From assembly GCA_028277115.1 (NCBI GenBank), contig JANQHG010000153.1, positions 1 to 37,634 of the forward strand: 37,634 nt of DNA. Direction: 5' to 3'. Origin of the DNA: Azospirillaceae bacterium (GTDB lineage Bacteria > Pseudomonadota > Alphaproteobacteria > Azospirillales > Azospirillaceae). Of the stretch, positions 18,598-27,607 are shown in pieces (the first letter of the stretch is position 1; each line of letters begins with the position of its first letter). The notes under the pieces are model-generated. The model had not been told where the DNA came from. It did no database searches and worked only from the letters and a program-made list of their open reading frames with translations. Both the position numbers and the translations under genes were made by a program.

Positions 18598-20367
18598 TTG
18601 GATCTCAAAGTCCTTACTTTCATCGTTGTAGGTGCGACCTTCGCACTCTACATCGGAATTGCGTTCTGGGCGCGTGCCGCTTCGACGGGGGAGTTCTACG
18701 CTGCCGGACGCGGGGTTAACCCGATCGCCAATGGTATGGCCACCGCGGCCGACTGGATGTCGGCCGCGTCGTTCATTTCGATGGCGGGCTTGATCGCGTT
18801 CCGCGGCTACGACGCCTCGGTGTTCCTGATGGGCTGGACCGGCGGCTACGTGCTCTTGGCGATGCTGCTCGCGCCCTATCTGCGCAAGTTCGGCAAGTAC
18901 ACGGTTCCCGAGTTCATCGGCGACCGGTTCTATTCCAGCGCAGCCCGCGTGGTCGCGGTGATCTGCCTGATCGTCGCGTCGATCACTTACGTCATCGGTC
19001 AGATGAAGGGTGTCGGCGTGGCGTTCTCGCGTTTCCTCGAGGTCGAGGCGTCGACCGGTCTTCTGATCGGCACCGGCGTCGTGTTCCTGTACGCGGTGCT
19101 CGGCGGCATGAAGGGGATCACCTACACCCAGATCGCCCAATACTGCGTCCTGATCACGGCGTACACGATCCCGGCGGTGTTCATCAGCCTTGAGTTGACC
19201 GGAACGCCGGTGCCGCAGATCGGCCTGATCTCGAACCACATCGAGTCCGGCGTGCCGTTGCTGACCAAACTCGACCAAGTGGTCACGGAACTCGGGTTCA
19301 CCCAATACACCGCGCAGGCGGGTGGCACCCTTAATATCGTCCTTTATACCTTGTCGTTGATGATCGGCACCGCCGGCCTGCCGCACGTCATTATCCGTTT
19401 CTTCACGGTTCCGCGGGTGTCGGACGCCCGCTGGTCGGCCGGTTGGGCGCTCGTGTTCATCGCGTTGTTGTACACCGTGGCGCCGAGCGTCGGTGCGATG
19501 GCGCGTCTCAACCTGATGGACACCCTGTATCCGAACGGCCCGTCGGCCGAAGCGATCGAGTACGAACAGGTGCCGAGCTGGTTCCGCAACTGGGAAACCA
19601 CCGGGCTGCTCAAGTACGACGACAAGAACGGCGACGGCCGCATCCAGTACTACAATGACAAGGATGCCGACTTCGCCGCGACCGCGACCGAGCGCGGCTG
19701 GCAGGGCAACGAGCTGACGGTCGACCGCGATATCATGGTTCTGGCCAACCCGGAAATCGCCCAGCTGCCCAACTGGGTGATCGCGCTGGTCGCCGCGGGC
19801 GGCTTGGCTGCCGCGTTGTCAACTGCGGCCGGGTTGTTGATGGCGATCTCGTCGGCGATCTCGCATGACTTGCTCAAGGGCACGTTCATGCGCGGTATCT
19901 CCGAAAAAGCCGAGTTGGTCGCCGCCCGAATTTCGATGGCGGTCGCGGTCGGCATCGCGGCCTGGCTCGGCCTCAACCCACCGGGCTTTGCCGCCCAGGT
20001 GGTGGCCTTGGCATTCGGCTTGGCGGCATCGTCGATCTTCCCGGCGTTGATGCTCGGCATCTTCTGGGCGCGGGTCAACAACATCGGCGCGATCTTCGGT
20101 ATGCTCGCCGGCCTGTTGTCGACGCTTTTGTACATCTTCACCTACAAGGGCTGGTTCTTCATCCCCGAGACCAACATGCTGCCGAACACCCCGGACAACC
20201 ACTTCCTCGGCATCGCGCCGGAGGCGTTCGGCGCGATCGGTGCCTTGATCAACTTCACGGTCGCCCTTCTGGTCTCCAAGCTCACCGCGGAGCCGCCGAA
20301 GGAAATCCAGGAGCTCGTGCGCAGCATCCGTATCCCGCGCGGGGCCGCGGGCGCGATCGAGCACTAA
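18598..20367 (+). CDS. Sodium:solute symporter (VC_2705/ActP-like), large subunit
   Basis: The product is 589 residues. It starts at a rare TTG (18598) backed by a perfect AGGAGG five bases upstream. It is an SSS-family permease: about 13 helices, FYAAGRGVNPIANGMATAAD (the Na+-site helix 1/2 region), ADWMSAASFISMAGLIAFRG, and the GLPHVIIRFFTV motif. Relatives import acetate or other small carboxylates with Na+. Unlike ActP, an extra loop at about 340-375 carries DDKNGDGRIQYYND, an EF-hand-like calcium loop. It is linked with the DUF4212 small subunit; a strong terminator follows at 20501 and the DUF294 regulator comes next. The substrate is not visible in the sequence. Confidence 0.93.
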   Translation: MDLKVLTFIVVGATFALYIGIAFWARAASTGEFYAAGRGVNPIANGMATAADWMSAASFISMAGLIAFRGYDASVFLMGWTGGYVLLAMLLAPYLRKFGKYTVPEFIGDRFYSSAARVVAVICLIVASITYVIGQMKGVGVAFSRFLEVEASTGLLIGTGVVFLYAVLGGMKGITYTQIAQYCVLITAYTIPAVFISLELTGTPVPQIGLISNHIESGVPLLTKLDQVVTELGFTQYTAQAGGTLNIVLYTLSLMIGTAGLPHVIIRFFTVPRVSDARWSAGWALVFIALLYTVAPSVGAMARLNLMDTLYPNGPSAEAIEYEQVPSWFRNWETTGLLKYDDKNGDGRIQYYNDKDADFAATATERGWQGNELTVDRDIMVLANPEIAQLPNWVIALVAAGGLAAALSTAAGLLMAISSAISHDLLKGTFMRGISEKAELVAARISMAVAVGIAAWLGLNPPGFAAQVVALAFGLAASSIFPALMLGIFWARVNNIGAIFGMLAGLLSTLLYIFTYKGWFFIPETNMLPNTPDNHFLGIAPEAFGAIGALINFTVALLVSKLTAEPPKEIQELVRSIRIPRGAAGAIEH

Positions 20368-20500
20368 GCCGGCACCGTCGCGTCACCCGAGGCGGCGTTC
20401 CAGGCAACCAGGCGTCGTGCCGCCGCCGGGGGTCGGTTTCGCGTTCGCGCGGGAACCGGGCGCTGGCGGTGGCCGACCCACGGAATTTCGGCCGGGCAAC

Positions 20501-20546
20501 GGGCCGGCGGGGCGCCGACGGGCGCCCCGCCGGCCCGCGATTTTTT
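20501..20546 (+). terminator. Strong intrinsic terminator of the symporter operon
   Basis: GGGCCGGCGGGGCGCC (20501-20516) and GGCGCCCCGCCGGCCC (20521-20536) form a perfect 16-bp stem with loop GACG, followed by GCGA and six T (20541-20546). It lies 134 bases after the symporter stop. Confidence 0.9.
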
Positions 20547-20740
20547 GTGGCCGCCGTAGGTCAAGCCGTAGGTCAAGGTGGCGGCGGCGGGCCGCCGACG
20601 TTTTCGGGTCGCCTTTCGCGTCCGGCGCCGCTAGGATTTTACGCCCGAGGTCGCTTGGCACCGGGCCGTCCCGGCAACGCCCGTGCGGGCGCCGACCGGG
20701 CGGGCCGACGGGGTGACGGTTAACAGACGATCCGCGGACG
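20547..20740. other. Leader of the CBS/DUF294 gene
   Basis: Together with 20368-20500 this forms a 373-base gap without a supported gene. Apart from the terminator it is GC-rich sequence; no clear promoter or ribosome site was found for the DUF294 gene (ATG 20741). Confidence 0.5.
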
Positions 20741-22576
20741 ATGGACGGCGAGAAACAATCTGTCGAGCGTTTCCTGTCCGGCCGGCAACCCTTCGATCTC
20801 CTGCCGCGGCACGCGCTCGACGCCTTGATCGGTGCGCTCGAGGGCCGGCGGCTCGACGCCGGTCAATCGGTGTTCGAGGCCGGGGCTCGACTCGACGCGC
20901 TCTACGTGATTGCCGACGGCACGGTCGATATGGTCTCGGCGAGCGGCGTGCCGATCCTGCGGCTCGGCGGCGGCGATTTGATCGGCGCGCGCGAGTTGTT
21001 GCGCGACGGGCCTGCCCCCAACCGCGCGGTCACCACCTCGCCCGTGCGTCTGCTCGCGCTGTCGAAGGCGGTGTTCCTGGGGCTCGCCGCCGAGCATCCG
21101 GATTTCGCGACCTTTTTCAGCCGCTCCCAACGCGGCCGCGCCGAAACGCCGGGCGACGTCGATCTGACCACCCTGCCGGTCGGCGAGATCATGACCCGCG
21201 ACCCGGTGACGATCGGCGCCGACGCCAGCGTTGGCTCGGCCGCCCGTCTGCTGCGCGACCGCGGCATCTCGTCCCTGCCGGTGACCACCGCGGACGGCCG
21301 GCTGGTCGGCATCTTGACCACCGGCGATCTGACCTGCCGGGTGTTGGCCGAGCGGTGCGACGACAACGTGCCGGTCGGCGAGGTGATGACGCCCGACCCG
21401 TTCAGCCTGGCGCCGAGCGCGCTCGGCCTGCACGCGTTCGTCGCGATGGCCGAGCGCGGGATCGGCCACCTGCCGGTGGTCGACCGCGGCCGCCTGGTCG
21501 GGATCGTCACCCGCACCACCATCCTGCGCCACCAATCCTTGTCGGCGATCTATCTGATCGGCGACATCGCGAGCCGGGAGACGCCGGCGGCGCTCGCCGA
21601 GGTCACTGCGCGCCTGCCGCAGCTGCTGGCGCAGCTGGTCGGCGGCGGCGCCGAACCCCAGGTGGTCAGCCGCCTGGTCACCTCGGTGACCGACGCGGTG
21701 ACCCGCCGGCTGATCGATCTGGCCGAGGCCGAGCTGGGACCGCCGCCGGTGCCCTATCTGTGGCTCGCCTGCGGCAGCCAGGGCCGGTCGGAGCAGACCG
21801 GGGTGTCGGACCAGGACAACTGCCTGATCCTCGACAACCGGGTGCGGCCCGAGCACGACGGCTATTTCGCCGCGCTGGCGCAGCGCGTGTGCGCCGGGCT
21901 CGACGCCTGCGGCTATGTCTATTGCCCGGGCGACATGATGGCGACGACGCCGCGCTGGCGCCAGCCGGTCGCGACCTGGCGCAGCTATTACGCCGGCTGG
22001 GTGCGCACGCCGAACCCGATGGCGCAGATGCTGGCGTCGGTAATGTTCGATTTGCGCCCGATCGCCGGCGACGAGACCCTTTACGAGAACCTCCACACCG
22101 AAACGCTGGCGATGGCCCGGGCCAACTCGATCTTCGTGGCCCACATGGTCGCGAATTCGTTGAAGCATCAGCCGCCGTTGTCCTTGTTCGGCGGTTTTTG
22201 GTTGATCCGCGACAGCGACCACCGCGACACCCTTGACCTCAAGCATTCGGGCGTGGTGCCGGTGGTCGATCTGGCGCGGGTCTACGCGCTCCAAGGCGCG
22301 CTGACCCCGGTCAACACCCGCGAGCGGCTGATCGCGGCGCGCGAGGCCGGCGTGATCAGCCCGTCGGGCGGCCACGACTTGCTCGACGCCTACGACCTGA
22401 TCGCCGAGACGCGGCTGCGCCATCAGGCGCGCCTGATCCGCGAGGGCAGGAAGCCCGACAACTTCATGGCGCCCGGCCTGTTGTCCGACCTTGAGCGCAA
22501 CCACCTGCGCAGCGCCTTCGTGATCATCAAGACCATGCAGTCGGCGCTGGCCCAAGGGCGGCACGCCCTGGTCTGA
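20741..22576 (+). CDS. Cyclic-nucleotide/CBS/DUF294 nucleotidyltransferase regulator
   Basis: The product is 611 residues. Domain order: a cNMP-binding-like domain (about 10-130, ALYVIADGTVDMVSASG), two CBS domains (about 145-265; GEIMTRDPVTIG, SSLPVTTADGRLVGI, GEVMTPDPFSL, GHLPVVDRGRLVGIV), then the DUF294 nucleotidyltransferase-like domain (PYLWLACGSQGRSEQTGVSDQDN, with the GS...DQD active-site pattern) and the DUF294 C-terminal helical domain. Such proteins bind adenine nucleotides through CBS and commonly neighbour VC_2705-type symporters, as here, where they probably tune transport or signalling; the reaction is not established. The exonuclease and histidine kinase often found in such clusters are missing. 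Confidence 0.93.
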   Translation: MDGEKQSVERFLSGRQPFDLLPRHALDALIGALEGRRLDAGQSVFEAGARLDALYVIADGTVDMVSASGVPILRLGGGDLIGARELLRDGPAPNRAVTTSPVRLLALSKAVFLGLAAEHPDFATFFSRSQRGRAETPGDVDLTTLPVGEIMTRDPVTIGADASVGSAARLLRDRGISSLPVTTADGRLVGILTTGDLTCRVLAERCDDNVPVGEVMTPDPFSLAPSALGLHAFVAMAERGIGHLPVVDRGRLVGIVTRTTILRHQSLSAIYLIGDIASRETPAALAEVTARLPQLLAQLVGGGAEPQVVSRLVTSVTDAVTRRLIDLAEAELGPPPVPYLWLACGSQGRSEQTGVSDQDNCLILDNRVRPEHDGYFAALAQRVCAGLDACGYVYCPGDMMATTPRWRQPVATWRSYYAGWVRTPNPMAQMLASVMFDLRPIAGDETLYENLHTETLAMARANSIFVAHMVANSLKHQPPLSLFGGFWLIRDSDHRDTLDLKHSGVVPVVDLARVYALQGALTPVNTRERLIAAREAGVISPSGGHDLLDAYDLIAETRLRHQARLIREGRKPDNFMAPGLLSDLERNHLRSAFVIIKTMQSALAQGRHALV

Positions 22577-22647
22577 CCGCGGGCGCCGCCCGCGCCGTCT
22601 GCTTGACGCCCCTGCCCTGCCCCCGCGACCGAGGACCGGTTCACGTC

Positions 22648-23181
22648 ATGCTGTTCATCTTGATTGCGACCCTTGCGGTCGGCTTGGCCGCCGGCGGTTT
22701 GGTGTGGGGTGTGCGCCGGCTCACCGGCAACCGGCTGCCGCGCTATGCGATGCCGATCGCCGCCGGGTTCGCGATGTTCGCCTTCGTGCTGTGGAACGAT
22801 TACAGCTGGTTCGAGCGCATGGTGGCGTCGCTGCCGGACGACACACGGGTCGCCCGGACCTACACCGACTTGAGCCTGTGGCGGCCGTGGACTTATCTGG
22901 TGCCGCGGATCAACCGCTTTGCCGCGGTCGACCTTGCCGCGGCGCGCCGCCACCCCGACCACCCGGACCTGGTGCTGGCCGAGGTCGTGTTGCTGACGCG
23001 GCTGGAGCCCGAGCTCAGGGTCCGCCAGCTGTTCGATTGCGCGCGGTGGCGCCGCGGCGATCTCACCGCCGAAACCCGTTTCGCCGACGACGGTCGGCTC
23101 GACGGCGTGCGCTGGTCGCGGCCCGACCCGGAAGACCCGCTGGTGCGCGCGGCGTGTGTCGACGCCGACGCGCGGTCGTAG
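22648..23181 (+). CDS. Small membrane protein, function unknown
   Basis: The product is 177 residues from the ATG at 22648 (a start at 22603 would place a charged segment before the first helix). Two helices (about 1-24 and 33-51) are followed by a soluble region of about 120 residues with PRINRFAAVDLAAARRHPD and repeated acidic/aromatic patterns but no known motif. It follows the DUF294 gene by 71 bases on the same strand and may belong to the symporter cluster. Proteins of this shape are found next to DUF294/symporter genes in relatives by memory only; I do not assign a function. Confidence 0.65.
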   Translation: MLFILIATLAVGLAAGGLVWGVRRLTGNRLPRYAMPIAAGFAMFAFVLWNDYSWFERMVASLPDDTRVARTYTDLSLWRPWTYLVPRINRFAAVDLAAARRHPDHPDLVLAEVVLLTRLEPELRVRQLFDCARWRRGDLTAETRFADDGRLDGVRWSRPDPEDPLVRAACVDADARS

Positions 23182-23528
23182 AATGCGCAACGACAGGGCG
23201 ATGAGCTCTTCATCGAGTTGTTTGCCGTCGGCCCCCACGCCCGGCTCTGCGGCTGACCCCACCGCTCCCGAATCGTGGTGCCGCGCCGCTTGACCCGACG
23301 CGGGGTCTTCAGGTATACGCGGCGCCGTCCAGCCATCGGAGCTGCCTTTATGTCAGGGATTGTGCGCGGCCGCTGACCCCGCGGTTTCTGGTCAGACCAC
23401 TCGATCACGACCCGCGGGATCGGCGTTCGGCCGACCGACTGCGTCCGTGTGCCTTTGGTGCGCACGTAACCAGCGCGCAGCCGGACGGCCACCAGCCAGT
23501 GGCCGACACCGTCCCGGATCGATATCCC
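23182..23528. other. Intergenic gap, no supported gene
   Basis: The 347 bases before the YjhX-type gene contain no ORF I can support. A minus-strand frame (stop-free across part of it) has an unusual, poorly conserved-looking translation and was not called. Short inverted repeats occur (CGACGCGGGGTC near 23294), of unclear meaning. Confidence 0.5.
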
Positions 23529-23786
23529 GTGAACATCTCGAAGGTGGAGCAGCGCGTCTTGCACGCGCTCGCGATGGGTGGTGCCATCCTGGTCGAAAAG
23601 GATGAGCGCAACAAAGTCGTCAAAGTCAATTGCGTCACCCGCGACGGCTGGACGCTCGCCGACTGTTCGCTCGGCGTGTTCAAGCGGTTGCGCGGGCGGC
23701 GCTGGGTGGCCTCGCGCGGCGGCGGTCCCTACCGGATCAGCCGCGCCGGGTTGGACGCGGTGCGCGCCGAGTTCGCCCAGCGGTGA
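23529..23786 (+). CDS. yjhX: YjhX family protein (UPF0386), possible toxin
   Basis: The product is 85 residues, the same length as E. coli YjhX, if started at the GTG 23529 (VNISKVEQRVLHALAMGGAI). The sequence matches the family throughout: CVTRDGWTLADCSL, VFKRLR and SRGGGPYRISRAG. Upstream GTG 23499 would add ten residues with no family match. In E. coli YjhX is the toxin of a pair with acetyltransferase YjhQ; no YjhQ-like gene is next to it here. The fold looks like a winged-helix, so DNA binding is possible. Ribosome site is weak. Confidence 0.88.
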   Translation: MNISKVEQRVLHALAMGGAILVEKDERNKVVKVNCVTRDGWTLADCSLGVFKRLRGRRWVASRGGGPYRISRAGLDAVRAEFAQR

Positions 23787-23839
23787 TCGGTGAGCCAGGG
23801 CGACGACCAGGATCGGTCAAAGGGCAGCGGCGTTACGCG

Positions 23840-24394
23840 TTACGCCGAGCGCTTCTGGCCCGCCTGGTCGTCGTCCGTCTCATCGACCTTTTCCGCGATC
23901 TCCGTCATCCGGTAGCCGTCGCGCTCCGGATAGCGGGTCTGGAGCTTTTCGATCGCCTTGTTCCGGTCGAGCGCCCAGATCAGGAACCGGCGGCCGTTGG
24001 CCCAGGACTCGATCGCGTCCGGTCGCGCCCTCGGGTTTTCCTGAAGGAAGTTGGTGTGGACCACCATCGCCTCCCAGGTCAGGTCCGACGGGGTCCGGCG
24101 GTCGTCGAGAACGTAGATCTTGCGGTCGATCGAGGCATCGCGGCGATAGCGCGCCTCGACCTCCTTGCACTCGTTTTCCAACTCGACCCGGCGGTCCTCG
24201 AACTCACGGGCCTCGGCGCGGACCGCCATAATGTGCTGGACCAGACGCCGGATCCGCTTCACCTGCGCGTCGCGCTGTGCCTGAATCTTGGCGATCCGCG
24301 CCTGGGTGCGCTCGACCTCGCCCGCCGCCCGGATCAGGGAGGCGAGGAACGCGACGAAGCCCGTCGCAAGCGCAAACGTCAGTTCCAACGACAT
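23840..24394 (-). CDS. Membrane coiled-coil protein, paralogue of the following gene (A)
   Basis: The product is 184 residues. One N-terminal helix (MSLELTFALATGFVAFLASL) is followed by a long coiled coil (about 28-90) and a C-terminal domain with IESWANGRRFLIWALDRNKA and RYPERDGYRMTEI. The protein encoded upstream on the same strand (24474-25034) has the same layout and aligned residues (SW...WA....A...RYP...GY), so the two are ancient tandem duplicates. No known family is recognised. The ATG at 24394 has GGGA about 8 bases before it. It is 79 bases downstream of the other copy, probably one transcript. Confidence 0.72.
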   Translation of the reverse strand: MSLELTFALATGFVAFLASLIRAAGEVERTQARIAKIQAQRDAQVKRIRRLVQHIMAVRAEAREFEDRRVELENECKEVEARYRRDASIDRKIYVLDDRRTPSDLTWEAMVVHTNFLQENPRARPDAIESWANGRRFLIWALDRNKAIEKLQTRYPERDGYRMTEIAEKVDETDDDQAGQKRSA

Positions 24395-24473
24395 CGCGAG
24401 GTCCCAAGAGCGGTCACGAGCACGGCGTGGGGCCGGATCAGGGCGAGGCGGCGCACCGGGGCCGCCGGGCGGA

Positions 24474-25034
24474 TCAGTGCTCCTGACCGCCCGCCTCGGC
24501 CCCGGGGATCGACAGGTCGTGAGTATAATAGCCAAACGACGGCGGATAGCGCTTCTCGACCAAGTTGCGCGCTTCCGCCAGCGACTTCGCCCAAACCTCG
24601 ACCTGTTGCGGCTGGCTCCATGAGCTGTCGATGAACGCGTGGCGCTTTTCGGTCAGTCCGATCGGCGACACATAGCGGTTGGCGATCCAGGCGAGGAACC
24701 GCTGCTGGTCCGTGCTTTCCTCGCCGATCACCCGGACCAGCCGGTCGCCGGCAGTGCGGATTTCCCGCAGCTTGCGCAAGATCAGTTGCTTACGCTTGGC
24801 CAAGCCGTTGACCGTCGTCTCGGTCGAGCGGCTCTCCTGCTTGCGCTGGTCGCGCCGACTCTCAAGGGCGGACTCGAGTCGCGAACAGCGCACCACTCGG
24901 TCGCGAATCTGGTCGAGCCCGGCCCGCCGCTCGACATATTGCACCCCGATCGACGCGATCGCCCAGCCGGCCCCGAACGCCAGCACCGACAGCACCAACG
25001 CCGACATCATGGCCTGGATATAGCTTGCGATCAT
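24474..25034 (-). CDS. Membrane coiled-coil protein, paralogue (B)
   Basis: The product is 186 residues from the ATG at 25034. A hydrophobic helix (about 12-33, ALVLSVLAFGAGWAIASIG) is followed by a coiled-coil stretch (about 40-105) and a C-terminal domain carrying RFLAWIANRY, SSWSQPQQVEVWAKSLAEA and EKRYPPSFGYYTHDL. The same spacing of Trp, RYP and GY occurs in the downstream protein (23840-24394). The layout suggests an inner-membrane scaffold with the coil and small domain on one side. Function unknown. The upstream region is shared with a divergent small ORF at 25102. Confidence 0.72.
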   Translation of the reverse strand: MIASYIQAMMSALVLSVLAFGAGWAIASIGVQYVERRAGLDQIRDRVVRCSRLESALESRRDQRKQESRSTETTVNGLAKRKQLILRKLREIRTAGDRLVRVIGEESTDQQRFLAWIANRYVSPIGLTEKRHAFIDSSWSQPQQVEVWAKSLAEARNLVEKRYPPSFGYYTHDLSIPGAEAGGQEH

Positions 25035-25101
25035 CGCCGCCCCGCCCGCGATCGCCCGCGCGCCCGAGCATCCCCTTGGGGCCCTTGGGGCGATCTCAAG
25101 G

Positions 25102-25377
25102 GTGGATGGTACGTCGGGCGCCGCGGTCGGGTCCAGCGTCGTGGCGCCTGCGACTGGCCGAGCGCTGGACCGCGGGCGCGCCGAGGGCGCGCTCCGATTC
25201 GTCGGCCCGGTCGAGGACCGCGCACGGCTGATCGTGTCGGCGCTCCAGGACGCGCTGTCGGTCGGGCGCACCCGCGGTGCGCCCGACCGACTCGACGCCG
25301 TGAGCCGCGCCCTGTTCGCCGATCTCGGGCTCGACGCCGCGACCGTTGCCAGGCGGCTCGCAGTGCTCGGCGGGTGA
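25102..25377 (+). CDS. Small hypothetical protein
   Basis: The product is 91 residues. The first 30 are low-complexity; the last 55 (DRARLIVSALQDALSVGRT, RLDAVSRALFADLGLDAATV) look like a compact helical domain. AAGGG lies 5 bases before the ATG at 25102. It is divergent from the coiled-coil pair and convergent with the chemoreceptor gene (stop 18 bases away), a placing that fits a real gene. No family recognised; GC-rich chance ORF remains possible. Confidence 0.5.
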   Translation: MDGTSGAAVGSSVVAPATGRALDRGRAEGALRFVGPVEDRARLIVSALQDALSVGRTRGAPDRLDAVSRALFADLGLDAATVARRLAVLGG

Positions 25378-25395
25378 GCCCGGGGCGGTCGGCGG

Positions 25396-27486
25396 TCAGC
25401 CGCTGCGCACCCGCGAAAGGAACCGATCGACGTTGTCGCCGAGCTGATCCGATTGTCCCATCAGGCTGTTGGACATCGCGAGCAGACGTCCGGCGATTTC
25501 CTTCGAACGACCGGCGGCGTCGCTGACCCGGACGATGCTGGACGAAACGTTGCCGGTGCCCGCCGACGCCTCCTGGACGTTGCGCGCGATCTCCTGGGTC
25601 GCCGACCCCTGTTGTTCGACCGCCGACGCGATCGCCGTCGTGATCTCGTTGACCTCGTGGATCACCGCGCCGATGTGCTTGATCGCGTCGGCGGTGTCGC
25701 CGGTCACCGCCTGGATGTTGGTCACCTGGGCCGCGATGTCGTCGGTCGCGCGCGCGGTCTGATTGGCCAGGGACTTGACCTCGCCCGCGACCACCGCAAA
25801 GCCCTTGCCGGCGTTGCCGGCGCGCGCCGCCTCGATCGTCGCGTTCAGCGCGAGCAGATTGGTCTGGGCCGCGATCTGCGAGATCAGCTGGACCACCTCG
25901 CCGATCTTCTGCGCCGCCTCGGTCAGGCTGCGCACCCGTTGGTCGGTCCGCTCGGCCTCGGCCACCGCCGCGCGTGCGATCTGGAGCGACTTGTTGACCT
26001 GGCGGCTGATCTCCTGGATCGACGCCGTCAGCTCTTCCGCCGCCGCCGCCACCGTCTGGACGTTGGCATTGGCCTGCTCCGACGCGCCGGCCACGGTCGC
26101 GGACTCGGTCTCGGTCTCCTCCGCGATCGACGACATCGACTGCGCGGTGGTCTGAACCCCGCGCGCCGAGTCCATCACCCCGGTGACCACCCCGCGCACC
26201 TGCTCTTCAAAGCCGTCAGCCATCTGGGTCAAGACCGCGCGACGTTCGGCCTCGGCCGCCTCCTTGGTGCGCGCCTGTTCGGCTTCCAGCCGTTCGACCT
26301 CCTCGGCATTCCGTTTGAACACCGCAACCGCCTCGGCCATCCGCCCGAGCTCGGTCCGACCGACCAGATCGTCCACCGACACGTTCTTGTCGCCGCCGGC
26401 AAGCCGGGTCATCAGGTCGGTCAACCGCCCGACCGGGCCGAGGATCAGCCACCGGAACACCCACAGCGTGCCCCCGACGAACACGACCGCCCAAATCACC
26501 GCGCCGATCAGAAGCTTGAAGCTGAGGCTGGAGATCGCATCCAGGCGGCGGTCGACCTCGCGCGCCCGCGCCGCCTCCTGCGCCTGGTTCTCGAGCTCCA
26601 AGGCCGTGATCGCATCGAGCGCCGGGCGGTCGTCGATCCGTACCTCGCCGTCCATCGCCTCGGGGTCTTCGCCCTCGCCGATCATCCGCGACACCGTGGC
26701 GAGTTCGCGCAGATAGGTGCCGAACACCGTCTCGATCCGCTCGAGCGCGGTCGCCTCGTCGCGCGTCACCCCCTGATCGCGATAGGCCGCGAGCACCGCG
26801 ACCACACGATCATGCGCCGTACGGACCCGGTCCGCGCGCGACGCATCCTGGCGCAGGACATAGTTCTTGAACTGGTGAATCAGGCCGCCATAGCCGACCG
26901 ACGCCAACAACGCGCCGAGCAACTGGGTCTTGGTCCGCGCCGCCGCGGTGTCACCACCGTCGTCCGCCGCAACGGTGGCCCGCTCTGCGATCGCCCGGTC
27001 GAGCACCTCGAGCCCCCGCAGGGCGGGACCGTCGTCGACCTTCACCCAGGTATCGATCTCGGCCGCGGTCTTCCCCTCGCCGGCGAGCCGGACCGAGGTC
27101 GCAAGACCGGCACCATAGGCGCGCACCATCGCCGCCAGATCGTCGAGCGCCGCCTCCTCGGCGCGGTCAAGGTCGAGCCGGCGGTAACGGTCGATCGCGG
27201 CATAGGCGGCGCCGATCTTTTGCTCGGCCCGGACCGCCAGCGCCGGGTCGTGGCGCAACACATAGTTCTTGTACAAATGGATCATGCCGCCGTAGCCGAG
27301 CACCTGGCGGACCTCGGAGACCAGTCGCGCCCGCGGCGCGCGGTCGCGTTCGAACGCCCGCCACGCCGCGGACACCTCCTCGGCACCGGACCAGATCACC
27401 CAGGCCGCGGCGACCAGCGCAACGCCGGTGGTCGCCCCCGCCACCACCATGGCCGCGGCAACCGTGGCCAGCTTCAAACGCTTCAC
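25396..27486 (-). CDS. Methyl-accepting chemotaxis protein with duplicated sensor domain
   Basis: The product is 696 residues, starting at a GTG with GAGGGA about 9 bases upstream. A helix (about 8-33) leads into a roughly 290-residue extracytoplasmic region containing two copies of one module; each begins with GYGGxIHxxKNYVLRxD (about residues 62 and 195). A second helix (about 323-346), a HAMP domain, and the cytoplasmic MCP signalling domain follow; the hairpin tip [20 protein letters not shown] and [20 protein letters not shown] is canonical, so it should couple to CheA/CheW. The ligand is unknown. No CheR-binding pentapeptide is at the end (RVRSG). Likely co-transcribed with the receiver protein 121 bases upstream. 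Confidence 0.95.
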   Translation of the reverse strand: MKRLKLATVAAAMVVAGATTGVALVAAAWVIWSGAEEVSAAWRAFERDRAPRARLVSEVRQVLGYGGMIHLYKNYVLRHDPALAVRAEQKIGAAYAAIDRYRRLDLDRAEEAALDDLAAMVRAYGAGLATSVRLAGEGKTAAEIDTWVKVDDGPALRGLEVLDRAIAERATVAADDGGDTAAARTKTQLLGALLASVGYGGLIHQFKNYVLRQDASRADRVRTAHDRVVAVLAAYRDQGVTRDEATALERIETVFGTYLRELATVSRMIGEGEDPEAMDGEVRIDDRPALDAITALELENQAQEAARAREVDRRLDAISSLSFKLLIGAVIWAVVFVGGTLWVFRWLILGPVGRLTDLMTRLAGGDKNVSVDDLVGRTELGRMAEAVAVFKRNAEEVERLEAEQARTKEAAEAERRAVLTQMADGFEEQVRGVVTGVMDSARGVQTTAQSMSSIAEETETESATVAGASEQANANVQTVAAAAEELTASIQEISRQVNKSLQIARAAVAEAERTDQRVRSLTEAAQKIGEVVQLISQIAAQTNLLALNATIEAARAGNAGKGFAVVAGEVKSLANQTARATDDIAAQVTNIQAVTGDTADAIKHIGAVIHEVNEITTAIASAVEQQGSATQEIARNVQEASAGTGNVSSSIVRVSDAAGRSKEIAGRLLAMSNSLMGQSDQLGDNVDRFLSRVRSG

Positions 27487-27607
27487 TGCCGTCGTTCCCT
27501 CTTTTTTTTCGCCTGCGCCGACCGTGCATGCCGCACCGTCGACCGGTCATCCGTCTCGAGGCCAACTATAACAATCGTAAAGATGAACGAATAGCCTTGG
27601 TCGCGCC

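Noticed and set aside
20720-22564. 614-residue minus-strand open frame over the CBS/DUF294 gene
   Set aside because: Antisense shadow without recognisable motifs; the plus strand has complete CBS and DUF294 domains.
22893-23564. Minus-strand open frame across the gap before the YjhX-type gene
   Set aside because: Half lies antisense to a likely gene; the rest shows no known motif or ribosome site. A decayed transposase was considered but not supported.
25453-27594. 713-residue plus-strand open frame over the chemoreceptor gene
   Set aside because: Antisense to a canonical MCP signalling domain.
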